Of a stretch of DNA of 64,000 nt, positions 43,003-51,388 are shown piece by piece (the first letter of the stretch is position 1; each line of letters opens with the position of its first letter). Below the pieces are notes generated by a model, which made no database searches, was not told the origin of the DNA, and saw only the letters and a list, made by a program, of their open reading frames with translations. Source of the DNA: Lithodes maja (Eukaryota > Arthropoda > Malacostraca > Decapoda > Lithodidae); the NCBI GenBank assembly GCA_037953745.1, contig JBAKBP010001429.1, positions 124,001 to 188,000 of the forward strand. The letters are read 5' to 3'. Made by a program: the position numbers and the translations under genes.

Positions 43003-43995
43003 ATGGCGCCGCAACGAACCTGCACGAGTTGTTCCGGTAAATTTGGCCCTACCATGTTTGTTGATACTGATGTCCAAATTTGTAGATTTTGCCAGCTCCG
43101 AGAGAAGATTGCGGATGAATTGAATGCAGCTCACCGCAAGATCGATGCCCTGACTACGAAGCTTGAATCCCTTCAAGAATTTGCCACACTCAACGTAGGA
43201 GTGCCCTCGGCCCAAGAAACCACTACTATGTCAACCGCCATTCCAGTGCATACAGTACCGGTACCCACACCAGCAGCTACCTTAGATGTTGCAGATAATA
43301 ATAATGACTCTACTCTCACTCCCCCCCAGGACAACTTTCAGTTAGTGAGAAACAATGTCCATCCCAGTACCAGTACCAGGAAGGTCATCCCGACAACATG
43401 CCAAAACCGCTTCAAAATTCTGGCTATTGACGAGGAAGAGGAAACGGAAGAAGTTCGGCTTGTGGGCGACTCCATGGTCCGTGGCCAACTAACCGAGTTC
43501 TGCGCCAGGGCACCCAGGACCAGAAAGCGATTCTGTATCCCAGGTGGCGGCGTGGACGACATTGTTGCGGCTCTGGAAGAGGTTTCCAGGCTCGCCCCCG
43601 CAAGCACTACGTACATCATCCACGTTGGATCTAACGATGTCCAACGGACGCGGTCAGAGGAACTACTTTGCAAGTACCGGCGGCTGATCAGGTCCTTCAA
43701 GGAAAAATCTAATAGAATCTTAATTTCAGGAATTGTTCCCCGGATTGATGTAGAAAACCGATTCTACAACATAGCTACCAGTACAAATCGCCGACTAGCC
43801 AAACTCTGCAGGGAGGAGAACATCGGCTTTGTCGACACGTGGGATAATTTTTACTATGATAAATCTTTGTTTTCAGGAGATGGTGTACATCTCAATGAAG
43901 TAGGAGCTGCACGTCTTGGTCGTCTGCTGAACGATGCAGTCAAGGATTTCCGTTCAAAAAACGGGGTCAACCAGACCCAAGACAGGGTAGTGTAA
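43003..43995 (+). CDS. CR1-like LINE ORF1: zinc finger and SGNH esterase
   Basis: 330 residues from the ATG at 43003 (earlier codons in the frame lie in the 5' repeats). The N-terminus has paired cysteines C7-x2-C10 and C27-x2-C30, a likely zinc finger, followed by a helical, possibly coiled-coil part (IADELNAAHRKIDALTTKLE, residues about 36-55). The C-terminal half is an SGNH/GDSL hydrolase: block I VGDSMVRG (GDS at 155-157), block III GSND (209-212) and block V DGVHLN (Asp293, His296), so the catalytic Ser, Asn, Asp and His are all kept. In CR1 elements ORF1 binds RNA and the esterase is thought to help retrotransposition. The frame is intact. A slippery heptamer lies 31 bases before the stop. 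Confidence 0.85.
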   Translation: MAPQRTCTSCSGKFGPTMFVDTDVQICRFCQLREKIADELNAAHRKIDALTTKLESLQEFATLNVGVPSAQETTTMSTAIPVHTVPVPTPAATLDVADNNNDSTLTPPQDNFQLVRNNVHPSTSTRKVIPTTCQNRFKILAIDEEEETEEVRLVGDSMVRGQLTEFCARAPRTRKRFCIPGGGVDDIVAALEEVSRLAPASTTYIIHVGSNDVQRTRSEELLCKYRRLIRSFKEKSNRILISGIVPRIDVENRFYNIATSTNRRLAKLCREENIGFVDTWDNFYYDKSLFSGDGVHLNEVGAARLGRLLNDAVKDFRSKNGVNQTQDRVV

Positions 43996-44340
43996 GTCAA
44001 ATACGAACTGAAAATTCAGACAATGCACAATCAGTAACATCCAACTCTAATACTCTTAAGGTGTTTTATGTAAATGCTCGTAGCATACGCAATAAATTTT
44101 CAGATCTAGAGGAAATCGTGTTTACAGAACATTATGATATAATCGGCATTGCAGAATCTTGGTTAAATACGGAAGACAGAGACTTTTTAGCCGAATATAT
44201 GCTTCCTGGTTATACAATGTTTGAGAAAAGTCGGATCAATAGAAATGGAGGAGGAGTTCTGTTTTTTATAAAGGAAAGTCTTACTCCCGTCTTAATGTCA
44301 AAACCTCAAATTGCGAATATAGACATATCTTACGTACTAT
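43899..44340 (+). pseudogene. CR1-like ORF2, 5' part (endonuclease start)
   Basis: The frame is -1 relative to ORF1 and open from 43899 (TGA at 43896-43898), overlapping the ORF1 end by 97 bases. It has no ATG near its start. Endonuclease motifs are FYVNARSIRNKFSDLEE, IIGIAESWL and GGGVLFFIKESL. It is cut at 44340 by LTR element B, with CTAT at 44337-44340 as the duplicated target. Confidence 0.85.
43956..43962 (+). promoter_or_regulatory. Candidate -1 frameshift heptamer A AAA AAC
   Basis: In the ORF1 frame the bases read (TC)A AAA AAC, the X XXY YYZ pattern. A slip of -1 here enters the ORF2 frame, which is open from this point to the insertion site. A small hairpin (GGGTC / GACCC, 43964-43978, loop AACCA) follows after one base, closer than the usual 5-9 base spacer. 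Known -1 sites (for example in retroviral gag-pro overlaps) use the same heptamer. Function here is inference. Confidence 0.5.
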
Positions 44341-46190
44341 TGTGACGCATGTCGAGTATGAGCATGCTGTACAGAACGCCCAGTCAGGCCCCACTCTCGC
44401 TAGGATCGTCAGGGCAGGAACTTTGGCTGTAGTCTGTGTAGAGTTTCCTAACTCAGTTTATGTGAACCGTTGTACTATAAGTATTATCATTATGTATTTT
44501 GTTTTCTTCTAAGTCAACGAGTTCTATTTTATATCATTAGATATAAGTATTGTGTGTGGGACTTGTATGTAATGATGAGAGGAGAGAGAGAGAGATATTA
44601 CGTGGCGGGGGGTCAGTGAGTGCGCCACGCGGGCCGGTAGGCCTAATTCCCTCCTCCCTTCCTCCCTTTCAGCGCGTGGGAAGTTCTTTGTCGATCCCAG
44701 ATTGAGAGAGAATATGACGTCATGATTGCCAGTGGGCGGTCCTTAGTAGTTGGCGTTATGCTCACTAAAGGGCCGAGTATAAAAAGGGAGGTCCCGCCGC
44801 ATTTTCCTCAGAACTCATCAGGCAAAGCGACTTCTCATATCCCTTGCAACTATCCATATTCTTCCGACTGATGTGAACTTTCTCTACTCTCTGAACAGCC
44901 TATCTTCTCCTCTTCTCGTCCCTGTTTAACCTCCATGACCCCTTTGGTGCAGATTTAGTCAGCCAAAGTATTATCGCTTGAGTTCTCACGAGATAAGTGC
45001 CTGTTAGATAGCCTATTTTTGGAAGGGTTAACTAGAATAGGATTGATTGATGTTTGTTGCACTCGTATATGCATTTCCCTGTGTGCGATTATTCATGTTC
45101 CTGTTTTCTGCTGGTTTAGGCAATGCTAGACTGGGATAGGGTTTCTGAGTTGTGATTTCCTATGAGTACTAGGTTGCGGTTGAACCAGTACAATTGCAAC
45201 GGAGACGTGGAACGCCTAGGTGGTCTTTCTGACTGTGTACCGTGGGAGTTTAGCACTGTGTTGCGAGTGAGGGCTTTTGCCTGTGCCACCCAACACTGTG
45301 CTATCTCATTTGCTTGACTTTGAGAGGATCGCCAGGAGAGAACCAGATACTAGTGATCTGGATCTCTCAAGAGAGCATCCCGTCAATTACCGTAATTTGG
45401 CCGCACAGTCTTAAGGACCTCGCTAGGCTACGAGCCGCTTGCTCAGCCATTGTCTCTTAACCTTAGATATCCCAGCTAGACTTTGCTCGACCAGCAGATA
45501 CAGCATAGTATTGAAGCTTCTCCTTATGTATATAATTGTTTAAGCACTATTGATTTCATGTGTGGCACGCTTAGCTACTTCAGAGATTAGTGGCCCACGA
45601 GCACAATCTTAGTAGGCTATTGCCAGTGCATTGTCGGAGTACTTCTTCTTAATGTTTGCCATATCCTATTGCTTATTCTTATAATTCTTCTTATGTCAAT
45701 TTAAAGCCTTTAATTACCAGTGAGTTATTCATTAAATTGCTGTTCAAAATCCGATACTTACTTCTTATGAGTATTCGAGAAGCATCTAACTTATCAGAAG
45801 ATTCCTTGCTTGATGCTCGAGGACTATTGTTTAACGTAACGTAATAGTGCCGATCCGAAGTAGAGGGTGGAGGACTTCTTAAGTTCTTAGTTCAAGGGTG
45901 GATTACTTCGGCTTCGGCCAACACTATTCTTTAGTGTTGTAGTACTTTCTTCTTTGTTTGATTGTTGACCAGACTAGATAACTCCCGTCTTGTTATTAGT
46001 CTGTTGTGTGAAACGCTAGTACCGAGTTCTTGTATACCCCGTTATAGCAGATAGAACTCTGGAGGGTAGTGGCGTTTTTTGTTCGGCTGGCAGTACTCTG
46101 GGGTTGGGATCGTGTGTTTCCGTTGTGGCAGCGAGCCATACTCGAGTCCTGTGTAAGAGCCCTAGTGTACCCGAGTGCCCGGTCGTAACA
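44341..46190 (+). repeat. Left LTR of element B
   Basis: TGTGACGCATGTCGAG ... CGGTCGTAACA. Promoter features: a perfect CRE palindrome TGACGTCA at 44715-44722, TATAAAAA at 44778-44785 and an initiator-like TCAGAAC about 30 bases on. Element A's LTR shares the general plan (TGACG half site; last bases GTCGTAACA) but is diverged. Confidence 0.92.
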
Positions 46191-46192
46191 AA

Positions 46193-46210
46193 TGGCGACC
46201 TTGCTTAGGA
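46193..46210 (+). promoter_or_regulatory. Primer-binding site of element B
   Basis: TGGCGACCTTGCTTAGGA begins 2 bases after the LTR, in the same place as in element A and with the same first eleven bases. Arginine-tRNA-like by memory. Confidence 0.6.
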
Positions 46211-46404
46211 TTTTGTGAACAGTATAATTTTTTGCAGAGTTGTACAACATTTGTTTGTTCGTACTTTAGCGTACATATTGAAGAATATTTTTTTTTGTAA
46301 GGCAATTAGGAGAGCATTTAAGAGACTCCAGTTAATTTAGTAATTAGTGCTTGCATAAGGGAGTTTAACACTTTTGTCTCGAGAATTTTTTGGTGAACTT
46401 CAGT

Positions 46405-47796
46405 ATGTCGTGCCCTAATATTGACGAGGAGCGAGAGATGCTATTTGAGGAGGTGCCGTTAGTAACTAGTGAGGAGGATGCTAGACTTTTTGTGAGTAAG
46501 CAGTACCACGTGACGGAGGAGAGGCTGACTGGGGTGAATGTTTATGGCTTGCACCTGATAGCCAAGGTTTTGGGTCTATCCAATGTAGGAGGGATGTCCA
46601 AGGGGGAGCTGATTTCCTGGGTGTTGCGTGGGCGACATGGGGTTTCGGAGGAGAGGGCGTTTGGGGGGGTTCCTCCCCAGATCCCCTCTCACTCGACTCC
46701 CACAGTGCCGTCCACTCAGTTGCCGGAGGTTAGCACTCTCCCACAGAGGGATGAGAATTGGAAGATTGGAGTGCCCTCGGGCGGTGCGTATGGTGGTTCC
46801 CCAGTTCTTGCCCCCCCTCCTTCAGTAGTGGCAGCTCCCTCTTCCGGCCTGTCTCCTGAGATGATATTTAAACTCGAGCTTGCTAAAATGGAGAATGAGG
46901 CTAGGAAGCAGGAGAATGAGACTAGGAGGCAGGAGAATGAGACTAGGAGGCATGAGATTGAGGCGGAGAATGAGACTAGGAGGCACGAGGCTGAGCTTAG
47001 GTACGACTCAGAGAAATATCGTGCTCAGATAGACTTAGATAAGACTCGTGCAGAGTCGACAGGGATTCGGATGGGCCGGGAGGGCCAAGTAAGAGAACAG
47101 TCCTTGTATCACTTAGTCAAATTGGTGCCGGCATTTAGTGAAACTGAAGTCACAGAATTTTTTAATCGTTTTGAGAAGAAGTGTAGGGAGCATAATTGGC
47201 CTGAAGAGAAGTGGGCAGCTCTGGTCTCCTCAAGACTTACGGGTAAGGGTCTGAAGGCTTATGATGCACTGCCTTTAGAGTCTTGCATTGACTACCCAGA
47301 ATTGAAGAGAGCTGTCCTACGGGCATACGAGTTGCAACCAGAAACATATCGATTGAAGTTTCGGGGTGTTACAAAGACTAGGGAGGCGACCTTTCTTGAA
47401 CATGCCCGGGACTTAAAAGATGCACTTACAAACTGGACACGTTCTGAGAAAGCTGAGACGGCCGAACAGTTGACTGAGCTGTTTCTGCTCGAGCAGTTTT
47501 ATAAGTGTACAGGTGCAGAAATGACTTTAACTATTAAAGAAAAGAATCCAAAAACTCTACAGGAGGCAGCTGAGATGGCTGACCTCCGGCTATCATTAAT
47601 TCGTGGGTGCGGGTCTGCCCAGCGTAGTGAGGCAGGTAACAAGGGGCGTGACGCCCCACCCCCCGAGTTAGTAATATATCTTATGCAAACAAGTACAAGA
47701 GTTATGATACCAAGACTGACCACAAGACTAGCACCGTCCCATTTAAGAAGGGGCCGGGCCCTTCCCAGTACCAAGGGAAGCCCAAAGGGGAGTTAG
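46405..47796 (+). CDS. gag of element B, C-terminus frameshifted
   Basis: Start ATG at 46405, equivalent to the element A start. 463 codons. Residues 1-90 are acidic; about 156-219 is a Glu/Asn/Arg-rich repeat region, probably coiled coil (ENETRRQ and ENETRRH repeats); about 233-344 is a SCAN-like capsid part (LVKLVPAFSETEVTEFFNRF, SRLTGKGLKAYDALPL, RAYELQPETYRLKFRG). SCAN domains of vertebrates are thought to come from Gmr1-like gag (published idea, from memory). After the C-run at 47659-47664 (six C; element A has seven) the frame leaves the true gag end, and the CCHC knuckle lies in the pol frame. The last about 45 residues are therefore out of register. Confidence 0.85.
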   Translation: MSCPNIDEEREMLFEEVPLVTSEEDARLFVSKQYHVTEERLTGVNVYGLHLIAKVLGLSNVGGMSKGELISWVLRGRHGVSEERAFGGVPPQIPSHSTPTVPSTQLPEVSTLPQRDENWKIGVPSGGAYGGSPVLAPPPSVVAAPSSGLSPEMIFKLELAKMENEARKQENETRRQENETRRHEIEAENETRRHEAELRYDSEKYRAQIDLDKTRAESTGIRMGREGQVREQSLYHLVKLVPAFSETEVTEFFNRFEKKCREHNWPEEKWAALVSSRLTGKGLKAYDALPLESCIDYPELKRAVLRAYELQPETYRLKFRGVTKTREATFLEHARDLKDALTNWTRSEKAETAEQLTELFLLEQFYKCTGAEMTLTIKEKNPKTLQEAAEMADLRLSLIRGCGSAQRSEAGNKGRDAPPPELVIYLMQTSTRVMIPRLTTRLAPSHLRRGRALPSTKGSPKGS

Positions 47797-50700
47797 AGTG
47801 TTATCAATGTCATAAAAAGGGGCACTTTGCAAGAGTCTGTCCTAGCAAACCACCTACAGCAGCTGTGTCTTTGGCCTGCAACATTGGTGTGTCTCTGAAG
47901 CCTTCTGAGTTTGCCCGGGGCAGTTCGTCAGAGGCTGAGGCACAGCCAATGCAGAAGCACCTGGGAGGCTCGAACCCTGCTCAGGATGTTTTTTGCGACC
48001 ATAGAGGACGGGGTTGCGTGATGTGGGCGGGGCGCAAGCATGGAGTAGAGGTCTTGCGTGATACAGGTGCTTCCCAGACTTTGATGAAAAACTTGACTGG
48101 CTACCCTATAAATGCGGCTCGGGTGGTGGTGGTGCAGGGTATTAATGCAACTCGGTCATACCCGCTGGTGCGGTTGGAGTTGGAGGTGGATGGTGTGGCA
48201 CGTGAATTGGATGTTGGGATTGTGGAGAAACTGCCAGTGGAGGGCGTCGACCTTCTTCTCGGCAACGACTTTGCAATGCCCGCTTCTGAGGTTCTACCCT
48301 TAGTCGTTGCCGAGAGGCCGGCCGACGTGAGTAGGGAAGAGCGAGAGTGGGTCGAGCGGTGCCAGGCACAACCCATGGCGTGTGCTGTCACCCGAGCTCG
48401 GGCAGCTAAAGTGTCACAGCCTAGTCCTCCGTCTTCAGACCAGCAGAGGAACGATCAACAGGAGGAGGCTAAAGCTGGAGTTGGTTTTAAGAGTTTTGAC
48501 TCGGCGGCTCTCCTGGGTGATTCAGTATTAGCACCATTACTTAGTTCTGGAGTAGCCCCTGGGCCTGTCATCGAGAGTGACGAGGCTGGGCATGACGAGT
48601 CTCCACGACAGCAACGTTATGAACATCGAGAGAGACAGAGGGAGCAGCCCAGTATCGGGGAGGGTCATGCATTGCTCCGGGAGCAGTTAGATCGCTTGGC
48701 ACCCTCAGATATACGTCGGTTGCAGCTGGAGGACCCTGAGCTCCAAACGTGTGCTAATGGAGCTGTGGAGCTCGACGAGGACGGTGATGCACAGCCGGGA
48801 GATTTTTTTTATTTAGATGGCATCCTGTATCGGCGTTTTCAAGACCCTAACCGTAGCTGGAAGATGGGGTCCGGGGTAGTGGACCAGTTGATGGTGCCGC
48901 GGGAGTGCAGGGATAGCCTACTGAGTTTGGCGCATGACACACCGCTGGCAGGACATTTGGGGGTAAGAAAAACGGTGGCGGCTTTGGGGAAGTTGTTTTG
49001 GTGGCCGGGGATGAAGTCTCATGTGCAGTCCTGGATAAACTCATGTGATATTTGTCAACGGGTCGGGAAACCAAACCAAGTTATTCCTAAAGCTCCGTTG
49101 CACCCTATTCCTGTAATTGGGCCACCTTTTAGTAAGATTGTTGTTGACATGGTTGGTCCACTCCCTCCCACAAAGGCTGGTAATAAATTTTTGTTAACCA
49201 TCATGGATGTTGCCACTAGATACCCCGATGCATACCCCATGAAAAACGGCATGGCTAAGACGGTAGTCAGTAACTTGTTGTGGTACTTTTCAAGGTACGG
49301 GTACCCGGAGGAGATTCAGTCTGATCAGGGGTCCAATTTCACCTCCAATCTCTTTAAGCAAACAATGCAACAGCATGGAATACGGGCGGTGGTATCGTCA
49401 GCGTATCACCCTGAGAGCCAAGGGGTGCTTGAGCGGTGGCATGCCACCCTTAAAAGCATGCTCAGGTGTTATTGTGCTGATAACGGAAGAGATTGGGATC
49501 TTGGATTGCCGTATGTACTGTTTGCTGCTCGGGAAGTGCCTGGTGAGAGCCTGGGATTTAGTCCAAACGAGCTGATTTTTGGACACCGAGTCAGGGGCCC
49601 CCTTAATATGCTGCGGGAAATTTGGGAAGGAACTGTGCCGCCTTGTTCCTTGTTGAAGTATGTGTTTGAAAGCCGTGAGCGCATGCTTAAGAGTCTGGAG
49701 ATGGCAGGTCGGAATTTAACAGGGTCACAAGCTTTAATGAAGGACAGGTATGATCGCAAAGTGAAGCTCCGGGAGTTCATTGTGGGACAGGAGGTGTTGA
49801 TTTTGTTGCCTTTGGTGGGTAACCCCTTGTCGGCGAAGTATACTGGACCCTATAAAATTGTGGAGAAAATTTCGGACCTAGATTACCTTGTTGCCACTCC
49901 AGACAGGAGGAAGAAGAATCAGTTATGTCACGTGAACCTGATAAAAGAGTATGTGAGGCGCCCCTCTGAGCCTCTCACTGTCCCTGTGTTGGCTTGTTGC
50001 GGCCGTGGTGGAGAAGGAGAGGGGGACAGTCAAGCTTCAGAGGAGGATAGCTGGGATCACCATGTTTCAGCGGATCAGTGGGCGGGGAACTCGAGCCTAA
50101 GGGCTGACGAGGCTATAGCCCATTTGCCTGAGCCGCAATTTGAAGCTATCCGTCAGTTGCTCGGTTTATACCCCACTGTATTCGCTGAACATCCAGGCCT
50201 CACTACTCAGGCTATGCATGATGTTGACGTGGGGCACCATCTACCCTTTAAGTCAATCCCATACCGTGTGCCCCCCATAAAACTACCCGCTCTGAGGGAT
50301 GAGTTGGAGTATATGCTCGGTAGAGGGTTGATAGAGAAAGGTACCGTTAAATGGACTTCCCCCGTAACACTGCAGCCTAAACCAGATGGCAAGGTACGCT
50401 TCTGTATTGATTTCCGTAGGCTAAACGGTTTGACTCCAACTAACCCATATCCTCTTCCTCGGGTTGATGATAGTGTTGATAAAATTGGTAATGCTCGGTT
50501 TTTGTCTAAAGTTGATTTAGTAAAAGGTTACTGGCAAGTACCTTTGTCCGAGCGCGCTAAAGAGGTATGTGGTTTTGTGGTGGACGGGAGTACTTACCGG
50601 TGTAATGTTATGCCCTACGGACTTAAGAATGCACCAGCAACGTGTCAGAGCCTGATGAATGAAAGTGAAAAGGACAATGATGCGCTGGGGCATTTCGAGA

Positions 50701-50903
50701 TCTATGTTCCAGCCTATGGTCCGGTCGGTGTAGTTTACCCAGATCATTACCCTCTCGAGATCTTGGACCAGTTTCACAATCGGAATATGAGGCTGACCAG
50801 GTGGTCACTAAGGTTATTGGTATATAACCTGGACATAAGCCATATTGCCGGTTGTGACAACGAGGTTGCATGTGGTCGTTCAGGGGTATATGATCCTGGG
50901 TAA
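47652..50903 (+). CDS. pol of element B: protease-integrase-RT (deleted)-RNase H
   Basis: The open frame follows TGA 47649-47651. In order: CCHC knuckle CYQCHKKGHFARVC (47799-47840); protease RDTGAS (48057-48074) and GVDLLLGNDFA; integrase zinc finger (HDTPLAGHLG, near 48934, then CDICQR), the DDE core (VVDMVGPLP near 49140; SDQGSNFTS near 49319; HPESQGVLERWH near 49407), and a GPY/F-type C-terminus (AKYTGPYKIVEKI, TPDRRKKNQLCHVNL); then RT (KPDGKVRFCIDFRRLNG, YPLPRVDDSVDKIG, FLSKVDLVKGYWQVPL, MPYGLKNAPATCQSL). Right after this, near 50660, it jumps to the RNase H end (NMRLTRWSLRLLVYNLDISH, IAGCDNEVACGRSG). The YxDD box, thumb and most of RNase H are gone, so no active polymerase. Protease and integrase look intact. 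Confidence 0.88.
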   Translation, partial: RPTPRVSNISYANKYKSYDTKTDHKTSTVPFKKGPGPSQYQGKPKGELECYQCHKKGHFARVCPSKPPTAAVSLACNIGVSLKPSEFARGSSSEAEAQPMQKHLGGSNPAQDVFCDHRGRGCVMWAGRKHGVEVLRDTGASQTLMKNLTGYPINAARVVVVQGINATRSYPLVRLELEVDGVARELDVGIVEKLPVEGVDLLLGNDFAMPASEVLPLVVAERPADVSREEREWVERCQAQPMACAVTRARAAKVSQPSPPSSDQQRNDQQEEAKAGVGFKSFDSAALLGDSVLAPLLSSGVAPGPVIESDEAGHDESPRQQRYEHRERQREQPSIGEGHALLREQLDRLAPSDIRRLQLEDPELQTCANGAVELDEDGDAQPGDFFYLDGILYRRFQDPNRSWKMGSGVVDQLMVPRECRDSLLSLAHDTPLAGHLGVRKTVAALGKLFWWPGMKSHVQSWINSCDICQRVGKPNQVIPKAPLHPIPVIGPPFSKIVVDMVGPLPPTKAGNKFLLTIMDVATRYPDAYPMKNGMAKTVVSNLLWYFSRYGYPEEIQSDQGSNFTSNLFKQTMQQHGIRAVVSSAYHPESQGVLERWHATLKSMLRCYCADNGRDWDLGLPYVLFAAREVPGESLGFSPNELIFGHRVRGPLNMLREIWEGTVPPCSLLKYVFESRERMLKSLEMAGRNLTGSQALMKDRYDRKVKLREFIVGQEVLILLPLVGNPLSAKYTGPYKIVEKISDLDYLVATPDRRKKNQLCHVNLIKEYVRRPSEPLTVPVLACCGRGGEGEGDSQASEEDSWDHHVSADQWAGNSSLRADEAIAHLPEPQFEAIRQLLGLYPTVFAEHPGLTTQAMHDVDVGHHLPFKSIPYRVPPIKLPALRDELEYMLGRGLIEKGTVKWTSPVTLQPKPDGKVRFCIDFRRLNGLTPTNPYPLPRVDDSVDKIGNARFLSKVDLVKGYWQVPLSERAKEVCGFVVDGSTYRCNVMPYGLKNAPATCQSLMNESEKDNDALGHFEIYVPAYGPVGVVYPDHYPLEILDQFHNRNMRLTRWSLRLLVYNLDISHIAGCDNEVACGRSGVYDPG

Positions 50904-51388
50904 ATTGACACACGGGTAGCCTCCTGCTTTGGTTTGAGTAGTATTTTGCGCTTGGTGCTTGTTGGCTCGCGGTTGTAGCTCAGCGTATTGGGTCGTAAAG
51001 CAGGATTGTTGAGCGTTTGGTATAGAAGAAAATAGGCTGCCCTTATAGTGCAGCCGGAAAAAACATATTAAAATATAAAAATCATATAAAAACTCTTTCT
51101 TTTTGATGAAGATAATTGTATAAGTTTGTCATAGCCTATAAGGTTTGAGTAGTCCACGAACTATCAAACGGCTGAGCTGCTGTAAGCTCGCTCTGGGAGC
51201 ATGATATTATGTCTTTTACTATTGTTGGGAGGAGTTATGAAATGTGAATTTTTTTTTATATAAGATGTGTTTTAGTGATAAACTCAGCGTTGTTTTAGTG
51301 CCATGCGGTCGCTGGGTGTGAGGGGTTTGATGGGGTTCTGTATATCAGATTTTAGCTCAGGGTTGAGCAAGTAAAATCTTGGGGGAGG
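50904..51388 (+). other. 3' untranslated part of element B
   Basis: Non-coding. Shares AAAAACTCTTTCTTTTTGATG with element A (about 8679). Ends in the purine-rich tract beside the right LTR. Confidence 0.7.

Noticed and set aside
45656..45844. 62-codon open frame present in both LTRs of element B (also 52704-52892)
   Set aside because: Same reason: LTR duplication, no motif.
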